DNA of 58,609 bases from Alphaproteobacteria bacterium (GTDB lineage Bacteria; Pseudomonadota; Alphaproteobacteria; UBA11136). The position numbers and the translations under genes are program-made. Numbering within the stretch: the first letter of the stretch is position 1; every line of letters begins with the position of its first letter. Below are positions 19,477-27,966 of this stretch, piece after piece. Under the pieces are notes generated by a model. The model was not told the origin of the DNA, did not search any database, and saw only the letters and a program-made list of their open reading frames with translations. The stretch is taken from contig JASLYJ010000007.1 of NCBI GenBank assembly GCA_030739855.1, positions 1-58,609 of the forward strand, read 5' to 3'.

Positions 19477-22400
19477 GGCGTCACGACCTCCCCGTTCATC
19501 TGTTGCGCCCCCACCATTCCCGTCAGGCCCACAAGCCTGTGGTAGGCAGCGTTGGACCGGGGCCGCCACAGCCCACGCTCCAATGCTTCCATCAGCTTGG
19601 CACTCATTTCCCTCAGGGCCGCAGGGTTAGTTTTCTCCATGAAGCCGCGCACGTTATCATCTTGAATATAGGCATTAAATACGGCATCAAAATGATGATC
19701 TTTTACAGCATGGGCGGTAGCCGCAAAGGCAAAGAGGTAATCCACCGTCGCCGCCATTTCAAAAGCTCCCCTGTAGCCGTGGCGCATGACTCCGGCAATC
19801 CATTTGGGATTGACTACGCGAGCCCGCACCACGCGGCCGATTTCTTCTTCTAGTGTGCGAACTTTGGGTTGTTCAGGCCGCGAATGATCGTTGTGAAACA
19901 TAGCCGGAACCTTGCCAGACACATGACGCACAGCCACTGCGAGACCACCCTCAAACTGGTAATAATCGTCGCTGTCCAGAAGATCGTGTTCGCGGTTATC
20001 CTGATTTTGCAGAACAGCCTCAATCCCGGCAAGGCGAGTCTCAAACAGGGCGTGCTCCGCCGCGCCCTTGGCTCCGCCACCATAGGCGTAGCCACCCCAG
20101 GCGATATAGGCCCGTGCCAGGTCGGCGTCAGTTTCCCAGCCGCGCTCGTCCATGAGCGCCTGAAGCCCCGCACCATAGGCGCCCGGCTTGGAGCCAAAGA
20201 CACGGGCGGCGGCGCGAGAAAGGGCGATATCTTTTTCCTCCCCTCGCATCACCATGGCGGCAGCCTCGTCGCACACATGGGCGGCTAAGGGGTTGTCCTG
20301 CTGCGTCTCATCCAGCGCCGCCACGGCGCGGGTGGCGGAATCGAAAAGGTTGATGAGTCCGGGGAAAGCATCGCGGAAGAGCCCGGAAATACGCAGGGTC
20401 ACATCCACCCGGGGGCGGCCAAGCACCGATACGGGTATAATCTCGAACCCAGTGACGCGTCGTGAGGTAGGCTCCCATTGGGGCTGCACCCCCATTAGGG
20501 CTAGCGCCTGGGCAATATCATCGCCGCCGGTGCGCATATTGCTGGTCCCCCAAGCGCTCAAAGCTAGACGCCGTGGCCAGTTCCCGTGTTCCTGGGAAAA
20601 ACGTTCCAACAGGAGGGTGGCCGACTTCCAACCTAAGGCCCAGGCCGCCGGCGTGGGCACCACGCGGGTATCAACCGAGTAGAAGTTGCGCCCCGTAGGC
20701 AGCACGTCGGGCCGCCCCCGGGTGGGGGCCCCCGATGGCCCCGGGATCACGAAACGCCCATCGAGCCCGGCCAGAAGGCCGGTAATTTCGGCGTTACCAC
20801 AGGCCATAACAGCGGGACGCAGGATTTCTTCCATATAATCGAGCACCACCGCAGTGCGGGACCACGTCTTCGCCGGTTTTGCCTTCCCCGCCACAAGGCG
20901 AAGAGCCAGAGATTCCAGCCGCTCTACTGTATCGCCATTACTGCGCCAGACATTATTTTCGTCCAACACATCAGGACGCGGACCGTTCCAAGCTGCGGCC
21001 ATGTCACAGTCCAGAGGATCAAAAGACAGTCCCAAATCGGCCGCCAGAGCGCGGGTCAGAGAGGCATCGGCATCTTCGCTATGGCCTCGCGGATTACGTA
21101 ACAGAGCTACCAGAAGGTCGGTAAGTTGGCCGTTTTCCGGCGACCGGCCGAAGATGTGCAGGCCGTCCCTGATCTGCATTTCCTTCAGTTCACAGAGATA
21201 GGTGTCCAGTTTTTTAAGGGCCTCTTCTTCGTCGTCATTCGTGCTGATGCCGCAATCGGTATCGAGTCCGGTCATCGAAAGACGTTCCAAGATTTCCCTG
21301 CGCAACAAGACGAGGCGGCGGGGATCGAGTCCGGCGGCCTCGTAATATTCATCCACCAATTGTTCTAGTTCCGCCAGTGCACCGTAGCTTTCGGCCCGGG
21401 TCAGTGGCGGGGTGAGATGGTCAATGATCACCGCTCCAGTGCGACGTTTAGCTTGGCTACCCTCGCCAGGGTCATTGACAATAAAGGGGTATAGGTGGGG
21501 CACAGACCCGAATGCCGCCTCTGGGAAACATGTCTCGGATAGCGCCAACGCCTTGCCCGGCAGCCATTCGAGGTTGCCGTGCTTTCCCATATGGACCACC
21601 GCATGGGCCGTAAATTTACCGCGCAGCCAAGCATAAAAAGCGAAATAGCCGTGGGGCGGCACCAGGTCGGGGCTGTGATAGCTAGCGGCGGGATCTATGT
21701 TATAGCCACGCGCTGGTTGCAGACCCACGGCCACCTTGCCGAAGCGAAGCACGGAAATGGCGAAGGCCTGGTTCCCACCGAGAAAGAAGGGGTCTTGTTC
21801 CGCCCCGCCCCAGCGTTCCGTGACCTGTTGGCGTAGCGTCTCGGGCAAGGTAGCAAAGAAGGCCGTATAATCAGCGAGAGAAAGGGTTTCGCTGATGTTC
21901 CTAGCGGCCAAATCGGAGAAATCATTGGTGGGACCGGCGGAAATCTGCGCTACAAGTGACGCCCCGTCTTCGGGTAGGGATTCTGTAGCGTATCCAGCGT
22001 CTTTCAGGGCGCGGAGCACGTTTACGACGCTCGTCGGGGTATCCAGCCCAACACCGTTGCCGAGCCGTCCATCGCGATTGGGATAGTTGGCCAACACCAG
22101 AGCAATGCGACGCTCCTGCGCCGGCATCCTCCTCAATTCCACCCAAGCGCGGGCAAGATCGGCACAAAATGCCACCCGGTCGGCCAGTGGCTCATGAACC
22201 ACCAGATCGCATTGGGTAGCCTCGTCACGCCGGGCACACCCCTTAAAGGAAACAGCGCGGGTGAAGAGGCGCCCGTCCACTTCAGGCAGCACCACGCTCA
22301 TGGCCATGTCGCGGGCGTTCATACCTGTGTATCCCTCTTGCCAGGCCTCGCGTGTGCCGCCGCTGAACGCCACTTGTAAAACCGGACAGTCGGCGAAATC

Positions 22401-23255
22401 GAAGGGCGTGTCCGCCCTTGCCCCTCCAGGAACCGAGAGGGCGAAGCCGGTGGCGTTTACCACCACATGGGGGGGTGCGGCGCGCAGAAGCCGATCGACG
22501 GTGGCGGCAGCCACCGGATCCCTGAGACCAGCAACGTAGATAGGCAGGGGGTTGAGGCCGCGTTGGGCCAGCGCCGTTATCAGGGCTTCCACCGGCCTAG
22601 TGTCAGCGGCCTGTACCAACGCTCGGTAGAACAGGAGCGCGACCACGGGCTGTTCCGGAACCCACGCCGCGCGCAGGTCGTCCAGTGTGGGTTGGTCGTA
22701 GCCCGGCCAGTAAAGCCCGGCGCGCAGTAGCGGCATCGGTTCCTGCCAGGAACTCGCCTGGCCAATGAGACTGGCAGCAAAACGTAGGAAATTGACAGCG
22801 TTTTCCACTCCGCCCTGCACGCAGTACTGCCACAGACGGTGGATCTCTTCTGGTGAAAGGGTTGAGAGGGCGGCTAGTTCGGCATCGGGCTGGTCGTCGC
22901 CGGGCAGCAAGGCCAAGGCCACGCCCTTCCGTCGCGAAGCGCTTGTCAGTTCCTCTACACCGTAGGACCAGTATCCCCTGCCACCCAGGAGTCTTACGAT
23001 TACTAGTTTTGCCTTTTCGATCACGGACCCCACATAAAGATCCACCGAAAGGTTGTGGGACAAGTTCATGAGATTGGCCAACCGCAGGGAGGGAGGACCC
23101 TCTCCTCTTTTGTAAAGTAGGTCCCGTGCCGCTACGAGCGAGGCGAGATCACTGTCTGCAGCGGAGAGAACCACCACATCGCCGGGACTCTGGTCGAGGT
23201 CCACGGCTTGCACGCCATCGCTGATGCCTCCTGGTTGTGCCGCAAGTAAATGCAT
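19473..23255 (-). CDS. cobN: Cobaltochelatase large subunit CobN
   Basis: CobN is the large subunit of the ATP-dependent CobNST chelatase that inserts cobalt into hydrogenobyrinic acid a,c-diamide late in the aerobic pathway; it is homologous to Mg-chelatase ChlH/BchH. The product is 1260 aa, close to the roughly 1275 aa of the characterised enzyme. Visible family blocks include VVHMGKHGNLEWLPGKALALSE near the middle, DPLEP-type NNDPG sites, SAWGTSNMRTGGDDIAQALALMG, and GYRGAFEMAATVDYLFAFAATAHAVKDHHFD near the C-terminus. CobW lies just upstream (3-bp gap) and cobO overlaps by 4 bp. The AAA+ partners CobS/CobT (or ChlI/ChlD) are not in this window, and the locus also encodes CbiX. Confidence 0.95.
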   Translation of the reverse strand: MHLLAAQPGGISDGVQAVDLDQSPGDVVVLSAADSDLASLVAARDLLYKRGEGPPSLRLANLMNLSHNLSVDLYVGSVIEKAKLVIVRLLGGRGYWSYGVEELTSASRRKGVALALLPGDDQPDAELAALSTLSPEEIHRLWQYCVQGGVENAVNFLRFAASLIGQASSWQEPMPLLRAGLYWPGYDQPTLDDLRAAWVPEQPVVALLFYRALVQAADTRPVEALITALAQRGLNPLPIYVAGLRDPVAAATVDRLLRAAPPHVVVNATGFALSVPGGARADTPFDFADCPVLQVAFSGGTREAWQEGYTGMNARDMAMSVVLPEVDGRLFTRAVSFKGCARRDEATQCDLVVHEPLADRVAFCADLARAWVELRRMPAQERRIALVLANYPNRDGRLGNGVGLDTPTSVVNVLRALKDAGYATESLPEDGASLVAQISAGPTNDFSDLAARNISETLSLADYTAFFATLPETLRQQVTERWGGAEQDPFFLGGNQAFAISVLRFGKVAVGLQPARGYNIDPAASYHSPDLVPPHGYFAFYAWLRGKFTAHAVVHMGKHGNLEWLPGKALALSETCFPEAAFGSVPHLYPFIVNDPGEGSQAKRRTGAVIIDHLTPPLTRAESYGALAELEQLVDEYYEAAGLDPRRLVLLRREILERLSMTGLDTDCGISTNDDEEEALKKLDTYLCELKEMQIRDGLHIFGRSPENGQLTDLLVALLRNPRGHSEDADASLTRALAADLGLSFDPLDCDMAAAWNGPRPDVLDENNVWRSNGDTVERLESLALRLVAGKAKPAKTWSRTAVVLDYMEEILRPAVMACGNAEITGLLAGLDGRFVIPGPSGAPTRGRPDVLPTGRNFYSVDTRVVPTPAAWALGWKSATLLLERFSQEHGNWPRRLALSAWGTSNMRTGGDDIAQALALMGVQPQWEPTSRRVTGFEIIPVSVLGRPRVDVTLRISGLFRDAFPGLINLFDSATRAVAALDETQQDNPLAAHVCDEAAAMVMRGEEKDIALSRAAARVFGSKPGAYGAGLQALMDERGWETDADLARAYIAWGGYAYGGGAKGAAEHALFETRLAGIEAVLQNQDNREHDLLDSDDYYQFEGGLAVAVRHVSGKVPAMFHNDHSRPEQPKVRTLEEEIGRVVRARVVNPKWIAGVMRHGYRGAFEMAATVDYLFAFAATAHAVKDHHFDAVFNAYIQDDNVRGFMEKTNPAALREMSAKLMEALERGLWRPRSNAAYHRLVGLTGMVGAQQMNGEVVTP

Positions 23256-23258
23256 GGC

Positions 23259-24314
23259 TCAGCCGCCTATTACCATCTTGGCGATGGCTTCGCGGTCCAA
23301 CCCCCTCAGACCGATTACCACTAGCGCGCCGTCACGGCTTTCTCCATCGCCCCAGGGACGGTCGAAATAATGGTGAAGGCGCGTGCCCACCCCCTGCACC
23401 GCCAACCGCATAGTCTTGTCCGCCACCTCGGCAAAACCCTTGACGCGTAGAATGTCATGGGCGGCGGTAGCCTCTCGCAGATGGAAGATCAGTTCTTCCA
23501 CGTCGTTCAGAGGGGAAAGAGCCAAGGTAAAACTCTCAAAATCGTTGTGATCGTGTCCTTCCGAACTGTCATGGACCGAAGACCGGGCGTTGAGGTCGTC
23601 CTCCGCCGCTGCGCCCAATCCCAGGATAATGCGGGGCTCAATCTGGCCTTCCCGGGTGGTAATCACCTTCACCCCAGGGCGCAGGTCCACGGCCAGATTC
23701 CGTTGTACCTTTTCCAGATCCTCTGCCACAAGGAGATCGGCCTTGTTGAGGATCACCAGATCGGCGCAGGTTAGCTGGTCGCCGAAGACTTCTTCCAGCG
23801 GATTATCGTGGTCGAGCATGGGATCGGCGGAGCGCTGGCGGGCCACGGCCTCCGGATCGTTTGCAAAACGTCCGGCGGCTACGGCGGCGGCGTCGATTAC
23901 TGTGATGACGCCATCCACGGTGACGCAGGACCGCACCTCCGGCCAAGTAAAGGCCTTGACCAATGGCTTGGGCAGCGCCAGCCCCGAGGTCTCGATGATG
24001 ATGTGCTCAGGAGGAGCTTCCCGGTCCATTAGCGCCGTGATGGTGGGAAGAAAATCGTCAGCCACGGTACAGCAGATACAGCCGTTGGCGAGTTCTACGA
24101 TATCGTCTTCGGCGCAACCCGGCATCCCGCACGCCTTCTTTCCCCCGGTCATGCCGTCACCGCCCAGAAGCATCTCGCGGTCAATACCGAGATCGCCGAA
24201 CTCGTTGATAATGAGAGCCAGCCGCCTTCCTTCCACGTGGGCAAGAAGATGGCGGATAATGGTGGTTTTTCCGGACCCAAGAAAACCCGTGATGACGGTT
24301 GCCTGAATCTTCAT
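23259..24314 (-). CDS. cobW: CobW, GTP-dependent cobalt metallochaperone (COG0523 family)
   Basis: G3E-family P-loop GTPase thought to supply Co2+ for the CobN chelatase. The 351-aa protein has the Walker A motif GFLGSGKTT (residues 10-18) and the metal-binding CxCC motif in NGCICCTV (Cys79, Cys81, Cys82). ETSGLALPKPL in switch II and NKADL for guanine specificity follow. A short His/Asp-rich linker (SSEGHDHNDFE, about 246-256) precedes the C-terminal CobW_C domain. An extra Cys pair (CGMPGC, 62-67) lies ahead of CxCC. Placement directly between cobP (1-bp gap) and cobN (3-bp gap) supports CobW rather than the zinc-linked paralogs ZigA/YeiR. Confidence 0.95.
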   Translation of the reverse strand: MKIQATVITGFLGSGKTTIIRHLLAHVEGRRLALIINEFGDLGIDREMLLGGDGMTGGKKACGMPGCAEDDIVELANGCICCTVADDFLPTITALMDREAPPEHIIIETSGLALPKPLVKAFTWPEVRSCVTVDGVITVIDAAAVAAGRFANDPEAVARQRSADPMLDHDNPLEEVFGDQLTCADLVILNKADLLVAEDLEKVQRNLAVDLRPGVKVITTREGQIEPRIILGLGAAAEDDLNARSSVHDSSEGHDHNDFESFTLALSPLNDVEELIFHLREATAAHDILRVKGFAEVADKTMRLAVQGVGTRLHHYFDRPWGDGESRDGALVVIGLRGLDREAIAKMVIGG

Positions 24315-24315
24315 G

Positions 24316-24897
24316 TCATTCCTTCACTAAGGTTGGGTCTTTGAGAACGCTGGGCAACCCCGCCACCATAAACACCACTCGGTCGGCACATGCCGTAAGC
24401 CTTTGGTGAAGCAGTCCCACATGATCGCGAAAGGCGCGGGCGGTAGCGTTTTCCGGGACGATGCCTAGCCCCACCTCGTTGGAGATAAAGACAACTGCGC
24501 CAGCGAGCCGAGGTAGGATTGTTTCCAAGGTGTTGATTTCAACCTCTACATCACGTCCAGCATCCATCAAATTGGAGAGCCAGAGAGTGAGGCAATCCAC
24601 GAGAACGGGTGTTTCTGGGCTGGCTTTCTCGAGAAGCGCATCGGCCAGAGCCAGCGGTTCCTCGATAGTGGTCCAATCCCCGCCGCGCCGCGACCGGTGA
24701 TGTTCAATACGCGCGCACATTTCTGGATCGGCCTGGGCTTGGGAAGCATCTGCGGTAGCCAGATAGACGGCGCGTCCCTGCGACGCCATGCACACAAGGT
24801 TTTCAGCATAGCTGCTTTTGCCTGAACGCACCCCACCAAGAATTAGGGTCACGGCGTGAAGGGCGCGCGCTTGTTGTAGGGAAATAGATGCCAGCAT
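24316..24897 (-). CDS. cobP: Adenosylcobinamide kinase / adenosylcobinamide-phosphate guanylyltransferase (CobP/CobU)
   Basis: Bifunctional enzyme that phosphorylates adenosylcobinamide and then attaches GMP, activating it for lower-ligand addition. The 193-aa product has the P-loop GGVRSGKSSYAE (residues 21-32), the active-site region RIEHHRSRRGGDWTTIEEP, LVDCLTLWLSNL and EVGLGIVPEN. The ATG has a GGAGGT ribosome-binding site at 24907-24912 with 9-bp spacing. This site is complementary to the end of the upstream riboswitch, suggesting translational control. First gene of the riboswitch operon. Confidence 0.95.
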   Translation of the reverse strand: MLASISLQQARALHAVTLILGGVRSGKSSYAENLVCMASQGRAVYLATADASQAQADPEMCARIEHHRSRRGGDWTTIEEPLALADALLEKASPETPVLVDCLTLWLSNLMDAGRDVEVEINTLETILPRLAGAVVFISNEVGLGIVPENATARAFRDHVGLLHQRLTACADRVVFMVAGLPSVLKDPTLVKE

Positions 24898-24943
24898 ACG
24901 GCACGAACCTCCACCCGAGGGTCACTTACAGCCTGAACAAACC

Positions 24944-25134
24944 GGGGAGGTCTCCTGGCTCGGGATAGTTTACAAACGCGACACCTTCCCGGCCCCTGTG
25001 GCCAGTGGCATATTTCTCGCGCAAACACCCTTACAGTTGCGGGGGCAGCGCCGGCTTTGTGAAAAAAGACGGGGTCATGCCGCCTTCGCACTTCACCGGA
25101 CTTCCCTGTCCCGGTTTGATTCTGGTGAACCTAA
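24944..25134 (-). promoter_or_regulatory. Cobalamin (adenosylcobalamin-type) riboswitch upstream of cobP
   Basis: Read on the minus strand, this leader shows the canonical order of B12 riboswitch elements. They are GGTTCACCAGAATC-type P2/P3 start near 25132, a CCGGTGAAG...GCGAAGGCGGC arm, the core GCCGGCGCTGCCCCCGCAAC (25036-25055), AAATATGCCACTGGCC, GGGAAGGTG, and the B12 box AGCCAGGAGACC (24949-24960). High B12 should repress the cobP-cobW-cobN-cobO-(SYLF)-cobQ operon. The boundaries are approximate. No second copy was found in the window. Confidence 0.95.
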
Positions 25135-25287
25135 CATGTCTCGAGGACGTAGGCCAGCAATGGGAAAATTTTATTCTCCGACGATCATGTTCATTAAAAC
25201 TTGATGTTCAATATGGAATTTACATATTAAAAACAAACAATAATATTGCATTAGTGAGCCTATACAGGCCTGCCAATAGATTTGCCG
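25135..25287 (-). promoter_or_regulatory. AT-rich leader/promoter region of the riboswitch operon
   Basis: This stretch between the cobC stop and the riboswitch is clearly more AT-rich than its surroundings and has no plausible ORF, so it should hold the promoter of the cobP operon. A TTGAAC at about 25208 on the minus strand, followed by ATGATC after about 17 bp, is a weak sigma-70-like candidate. A small GCCTGTATAGGC inverted repeat just after cobC is not followed directly by a T-run, so it is not called a terminator. Read-through from cobS-cobC remains possible. Confidence 0.35.
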
Positions 25288-25920
25288 TCAAACAGCCCCG
25301 AGATTGACCCCGTTGATGCACCACTGAATGGGCTTGCCGGGAGCAACAAGACGGTTGATTCTGGTCATAGATAAATTATCCACGGCAAAGCCGAGGGCTT
25401 GTTCCGGCCCGCAGTCGAGGGCAAGGGCCAGTGCCGCACGGATAACGCCGCCATGGGCAAAGACAATCCGTTCTTTTTGGATATAGTCCCGGGACAGAGT
25501 TTCCACGGCTCGCCCTACACGGTCTATCACCTGAGTAAAGCTCTCGCCTTGGGGTGGAAGAGCCGATCCCGGCATTTTCCAGAACAGTTCGTTTTCACGG
25601 GGGAATTGTTGTGCCATTTCATCATGGGTAAATCCCTGCCAGAGACCAAAATCTTGCTCGGCAAAATTCAACTCTACCAGAGGCTCGGCGTCATGACCCA
25701 TAACCTTCGCTAAGGCTGCGGCCGTTTGGTGGGCACGTTTCAACGGACTGGTTATCCACAAGGCATCATGCGGTAGGCGTGAAGCCAAACCCTCCAGGGC
25801 GCACATATCAGAAACATCGGCGTCAACATCCATTTGCCCAAAAATGCGGCCCCGGCGATCGGCAACAGGCGCATGGCGCAGCCACCACCAACGGGTGATT
25901 TCGGAGGTTTCACCACTCAT
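25288..25920 (-). CDS. cobC: Histidine phosphatase family protein, probable alpha-ribazole-5'-phosphate phosphatase (CobC)
   Basis: A 210-aa phosphoglycerate-mutase-like phosphatase with the catalytic Arg-His motif WLRHAPVADRRG (His16) and the second histidine in VFAHGGVIRAALA (about 156). In cobamide synthesis this family removes the phosphate from alpha-ribazole-5'-phosphate or from adenosylcobalamin-5'-phosphate. The superfamily is promiscuous, so the role rests mainly on context: its ATG overlaps the cobS stop by 4 bp. The name CobC is also used for an unrelated decarboxylase in the aerobic pathway. Confidence 0.82.
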   Translation of the reverse strand: MSGETSEITRWWWLRHAPVADRRGRIFGQMDVDADVSDMCALEGLASRLPHDALWITSPLKRAHQTAAALAKVMGHDAEPLVELNFAEQDFGLWQGFTHDEMAQQFPRENELFWKMPGSALPPQGESFTQVIDRVGRAVETLSRDYIQKERIVFAHGGVIRAALALALDCGPEQALGFAVDNLSMTRINRLVAPGKPIQWCINGVNLGAV

Positions 25921-26771
25921 AGAGCGGCTGCGGCCACCAACAAGACAGCTATCTCGCAGGCCTGCTGGGCGGTGCCCAGGACATCACCGGTATATCCCCC
26001 GATCATACGCCGCGCCAGCGCCATTACTGCTAAAGCAGAGATGGCGGCAGCGAGAAGCGCAAGAAAACCCACCAAGGGCCCGAGAAAGAGAAGAGCAAGC
26101 GCCGAGCTCAGGGCAACTGCGGCATAGACCCGGTCCTGGTTCGGCCGTCCCACGGTGAACGCTAGACCACTACGGCGCGCCGGTTTCATGTTCCAGGCTA
26201 TAACCGGTAGGCTAGCACGCGAAACGGACAACGCCGCAATAAGAACAGCGGTGACCTGTCCCGGTCCGGCAAAAGAAGCCAGAACGGCCACACGAATACC
26301 CACTGAAAAAATCAGAGCCAGTACGCCATAGGTGCCGATGAGGCTATCGTGCATGATAGTGAGACGTTTTTTTCGATCATAGCCGCCAATAAACCCATCC
26401 ACGGTGTCGGCCAAAGCATCCTCGTGCATGGCACCGGAAAGAACCACAATCGCCACCAGGGCCAAAATAGCCGACGGTAACGAGGACAGGCCAAGCCCAG
26501 CGGCGACCAAGAAGGTCACCCCCCCGGAAATGCCAAGTCCCGCACCCACCAGAGGAAAGGCTCGCATGGAGGCAGCCACCGCGCCTTTTCCCGCCTTTTC
26601 CCCCCTGCCCAAAGGAATTCGAGTAAGAAACCTCGTGGCCAGACAAAGATCATCCCGCCATCCGGAGAGAATCTTCCTCCCCTCGGCAGCGTTGAAAATG
26701 GGATCGTCATTCTCGTCTGGCTTGAGCCTGGTCGTATCTGGCGGGAGAGAAGACTTTTTCCTTGCAACCAT
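25917..26771 (-). CDS. cobS: Adenosylcobinamide-GDP ribazoletransferase (cobalamin synthase, CobS/CobV)
   Basis: Integral membrane enzyme that joins adenosylcobinamide-GDP with alpha-ribazole(-phosphate) to give cobalamin(-phosphate). The 284-aa protein has a roughly 40-residue polar N-terminal extension, then LCLATRFLTRIPLG. The conserved acidic site is HEDALADTVDGFIGGYDRKKRLTIMHDS (seen as two blocks around residues 121-148), followed by several membrane helices. This membrane CobS is unrelated to the CobS subunit of cobaltochelatase. Paired with cobC and divergent from cobT. Confidence 0.94.
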   Translation of the reverse strand: MVARKKSSLPPDTTRLKPDENDDPIFNAAEGRKILSGWRDDLCLATRFLTRIPLGRGEKAGKGAVAASMRAFPLVGAGLGISGGVTFLVAAGLGLSSLPSAILALVAIVVLSGAMHEDALADTVDGFIGGYDRKKRLTIMHDSLIGTYGVLALIFSVGIRVAVLASFAGPGQVTAVLIAALSVSRASLPVIAWNMKPARRSGLAFTVGRPNQDRVYAAVALSSALALLFLGPLVGFLALLAAAISALAVMALARRMIGGYTGDVLGTAQQACEIAVLLVAAAAL

Positions 26772-26906
26772 AATCGGAATCCTCGATGGGAACTTGTCGG
26801 TAAGAAGCTAGATTACGGGATTGTTTCTGGACAAAAATGTTTATAAGACAGATAGGCGTTCCCGCCAATTTAATCCTTTTCTTTGTCCGTGGGCCTACTC
26901 AATTCC

Positions 26907-27956
26907 ATGACACAGACACAGCCTCCCGCACACTTCGATGATATCCGCGCCCTTGCAACATCTTTGCCCGCGGCTAATGGGGGAGCAATGGAGAATGCCT
27001 GCAAATGGGAAGCTACCCTTACCAAGCCAGCGGGAGCACTGGGCCGCCTGGAAGCGCTCAGCAAGTGGCTCTGCGCCTGGCAGGGTAGCCATCCCCCACG
27101 CGCTGAGCGGCCCCTGCTTTGTGTATTCGCCGGCAACCACGGAGTAGCCCAGCAGGGCGTTTCGGCCTATCCGGCGGAGGTAACAGCGCAAATGGTGCGT
27201 AACTTCATCGATGGCGGCGCGGCTATCAATCAGCTGTGCGAGCAGGCGAAGGTGGAAATGCGGGTCCATGAAATGGCGCTGGAGAAGCCGACCCAGGATT
27301 TCACCCGAGAACCTGCGCTGGATGAGGCCCAGTGTATGGAGGCCCTAACCTATGGCATGGCATCAGTGGATGAGGACGTGGATGTGCTCTGCCTTGGTGA
27401 GATGGGGATCGCCAACACTACCTCCGCCGCGGCTTTGTGCGCGGCCCTGTTCGGCGGCAAAGGTACGGATTGGGTAGGGCCGGGAACTGGCATAGCGGGT
27501 AAGGGCCTGCGCCATAAAGCAGGCGTAGTGGACAAAGCCTTGGCCCACCACCATGATCATCTGCAAGATCCCCTGGAGGTGCTGCAGCGTCTGGGAGGCC
27601 ATGAACTGGCAGCTCTTACCGGCGCCGTTCTCTCCGCCCGCCTTTTATCGATACCGGTGCTGCTTGACGGCTTTACCTGCACCGCCGCCGCCGCAGTTCT
27701 TTACGGGCTTGACGGGGGGGCACTGGATCATTGTCTGGTAGGCCATGTCTCTGCCGAGCCGGGACACCGGCGGTTGCTGGAGAAAATCCACAAGAAGCCG
27801 CTTCTCGATCTCGGCATGCGGCTAGGAGAGGGCACCGGTGCCATTCTTGCCTTGGGGCTCGTGAAATCGGCGGTAGCCTGTCATACGGGTATGGCGAGCT
27901 TCGAAGAAGCCGGGGTCAGCACCAGGAAGGCCGTCGATGACGGCAAAACCGAGTGA
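26907..27956 (+). CDS. cobT: Nicotinate-nucleotide-dimethylbenzimidazole phosphoribosyltransferase (CobT)
   Basis: Makes alpha-ribazole-5'-phosphate from nicotinate mononucleotide and 5,6-dimethylbenzimidazole, activating the lower ligand. The 349-aa protein shows FAGNHGVAQQGVSAYPAEVT-type sequence (residues about 76-95) and CLGEMGIANTTSAAAL. The C-terminal RLGEGTGAILAL contains the catalytic glutamate. The ATG at 26907 is preferred over the TTG at 26883. Divergent from cobS and followed by DUF2141, with a 10-bp gap to the preferred start of that gene. Not the AAA+ cobaltochelatase subunit of the same name. The dimethylbenzimidazole synthase BluB is not in the window. Confidence 0.94.
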   Translation: MTQTQPPAHFDDIRALATSLPAANGGAMENACKWEATLTKPAGALGRLEALSKWLCAWQGSHPPRAERPLLCVFAGNHGVAQQGVSAYPAEVTAQMVRNFIDGGAAINQLCEQAKVEMRVHEMALEKPTQDFTREPALDEAQCMEALTYGMASVDEDVDVLCLGEMGIANTTSAAALCAALFGGKGTDWVGPGTGIAGKGLRHKAGVVDKALAHHHDHLQDPLEVLQRLGGHELAALTGAVLSARLLSIPVLLDGFTCTAAAAVLYGLDGGALDHCLVGHVSAEPGHRRLLEKIHKKPLLDLGMRLGEGTGAILALGLVKSAVACHTGMASFEEAGVSTRKAVDDGKTE

Positions 27957-27966
27957 GGCTGTGACG

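Noticed and set aside
23259-24314. CobW-like gene as a zinc-homeostasis COG0523 member
   Set aside because: The CxCC motif is common to all subfamilies, but its location between cobP and cobN under a B12 riboswitch favours CobW.
25253-25272. GCCT-GTAT-AGGC stem after cobC as a terminator
   Set aside because: Four-base stem without an immediately following T-run.
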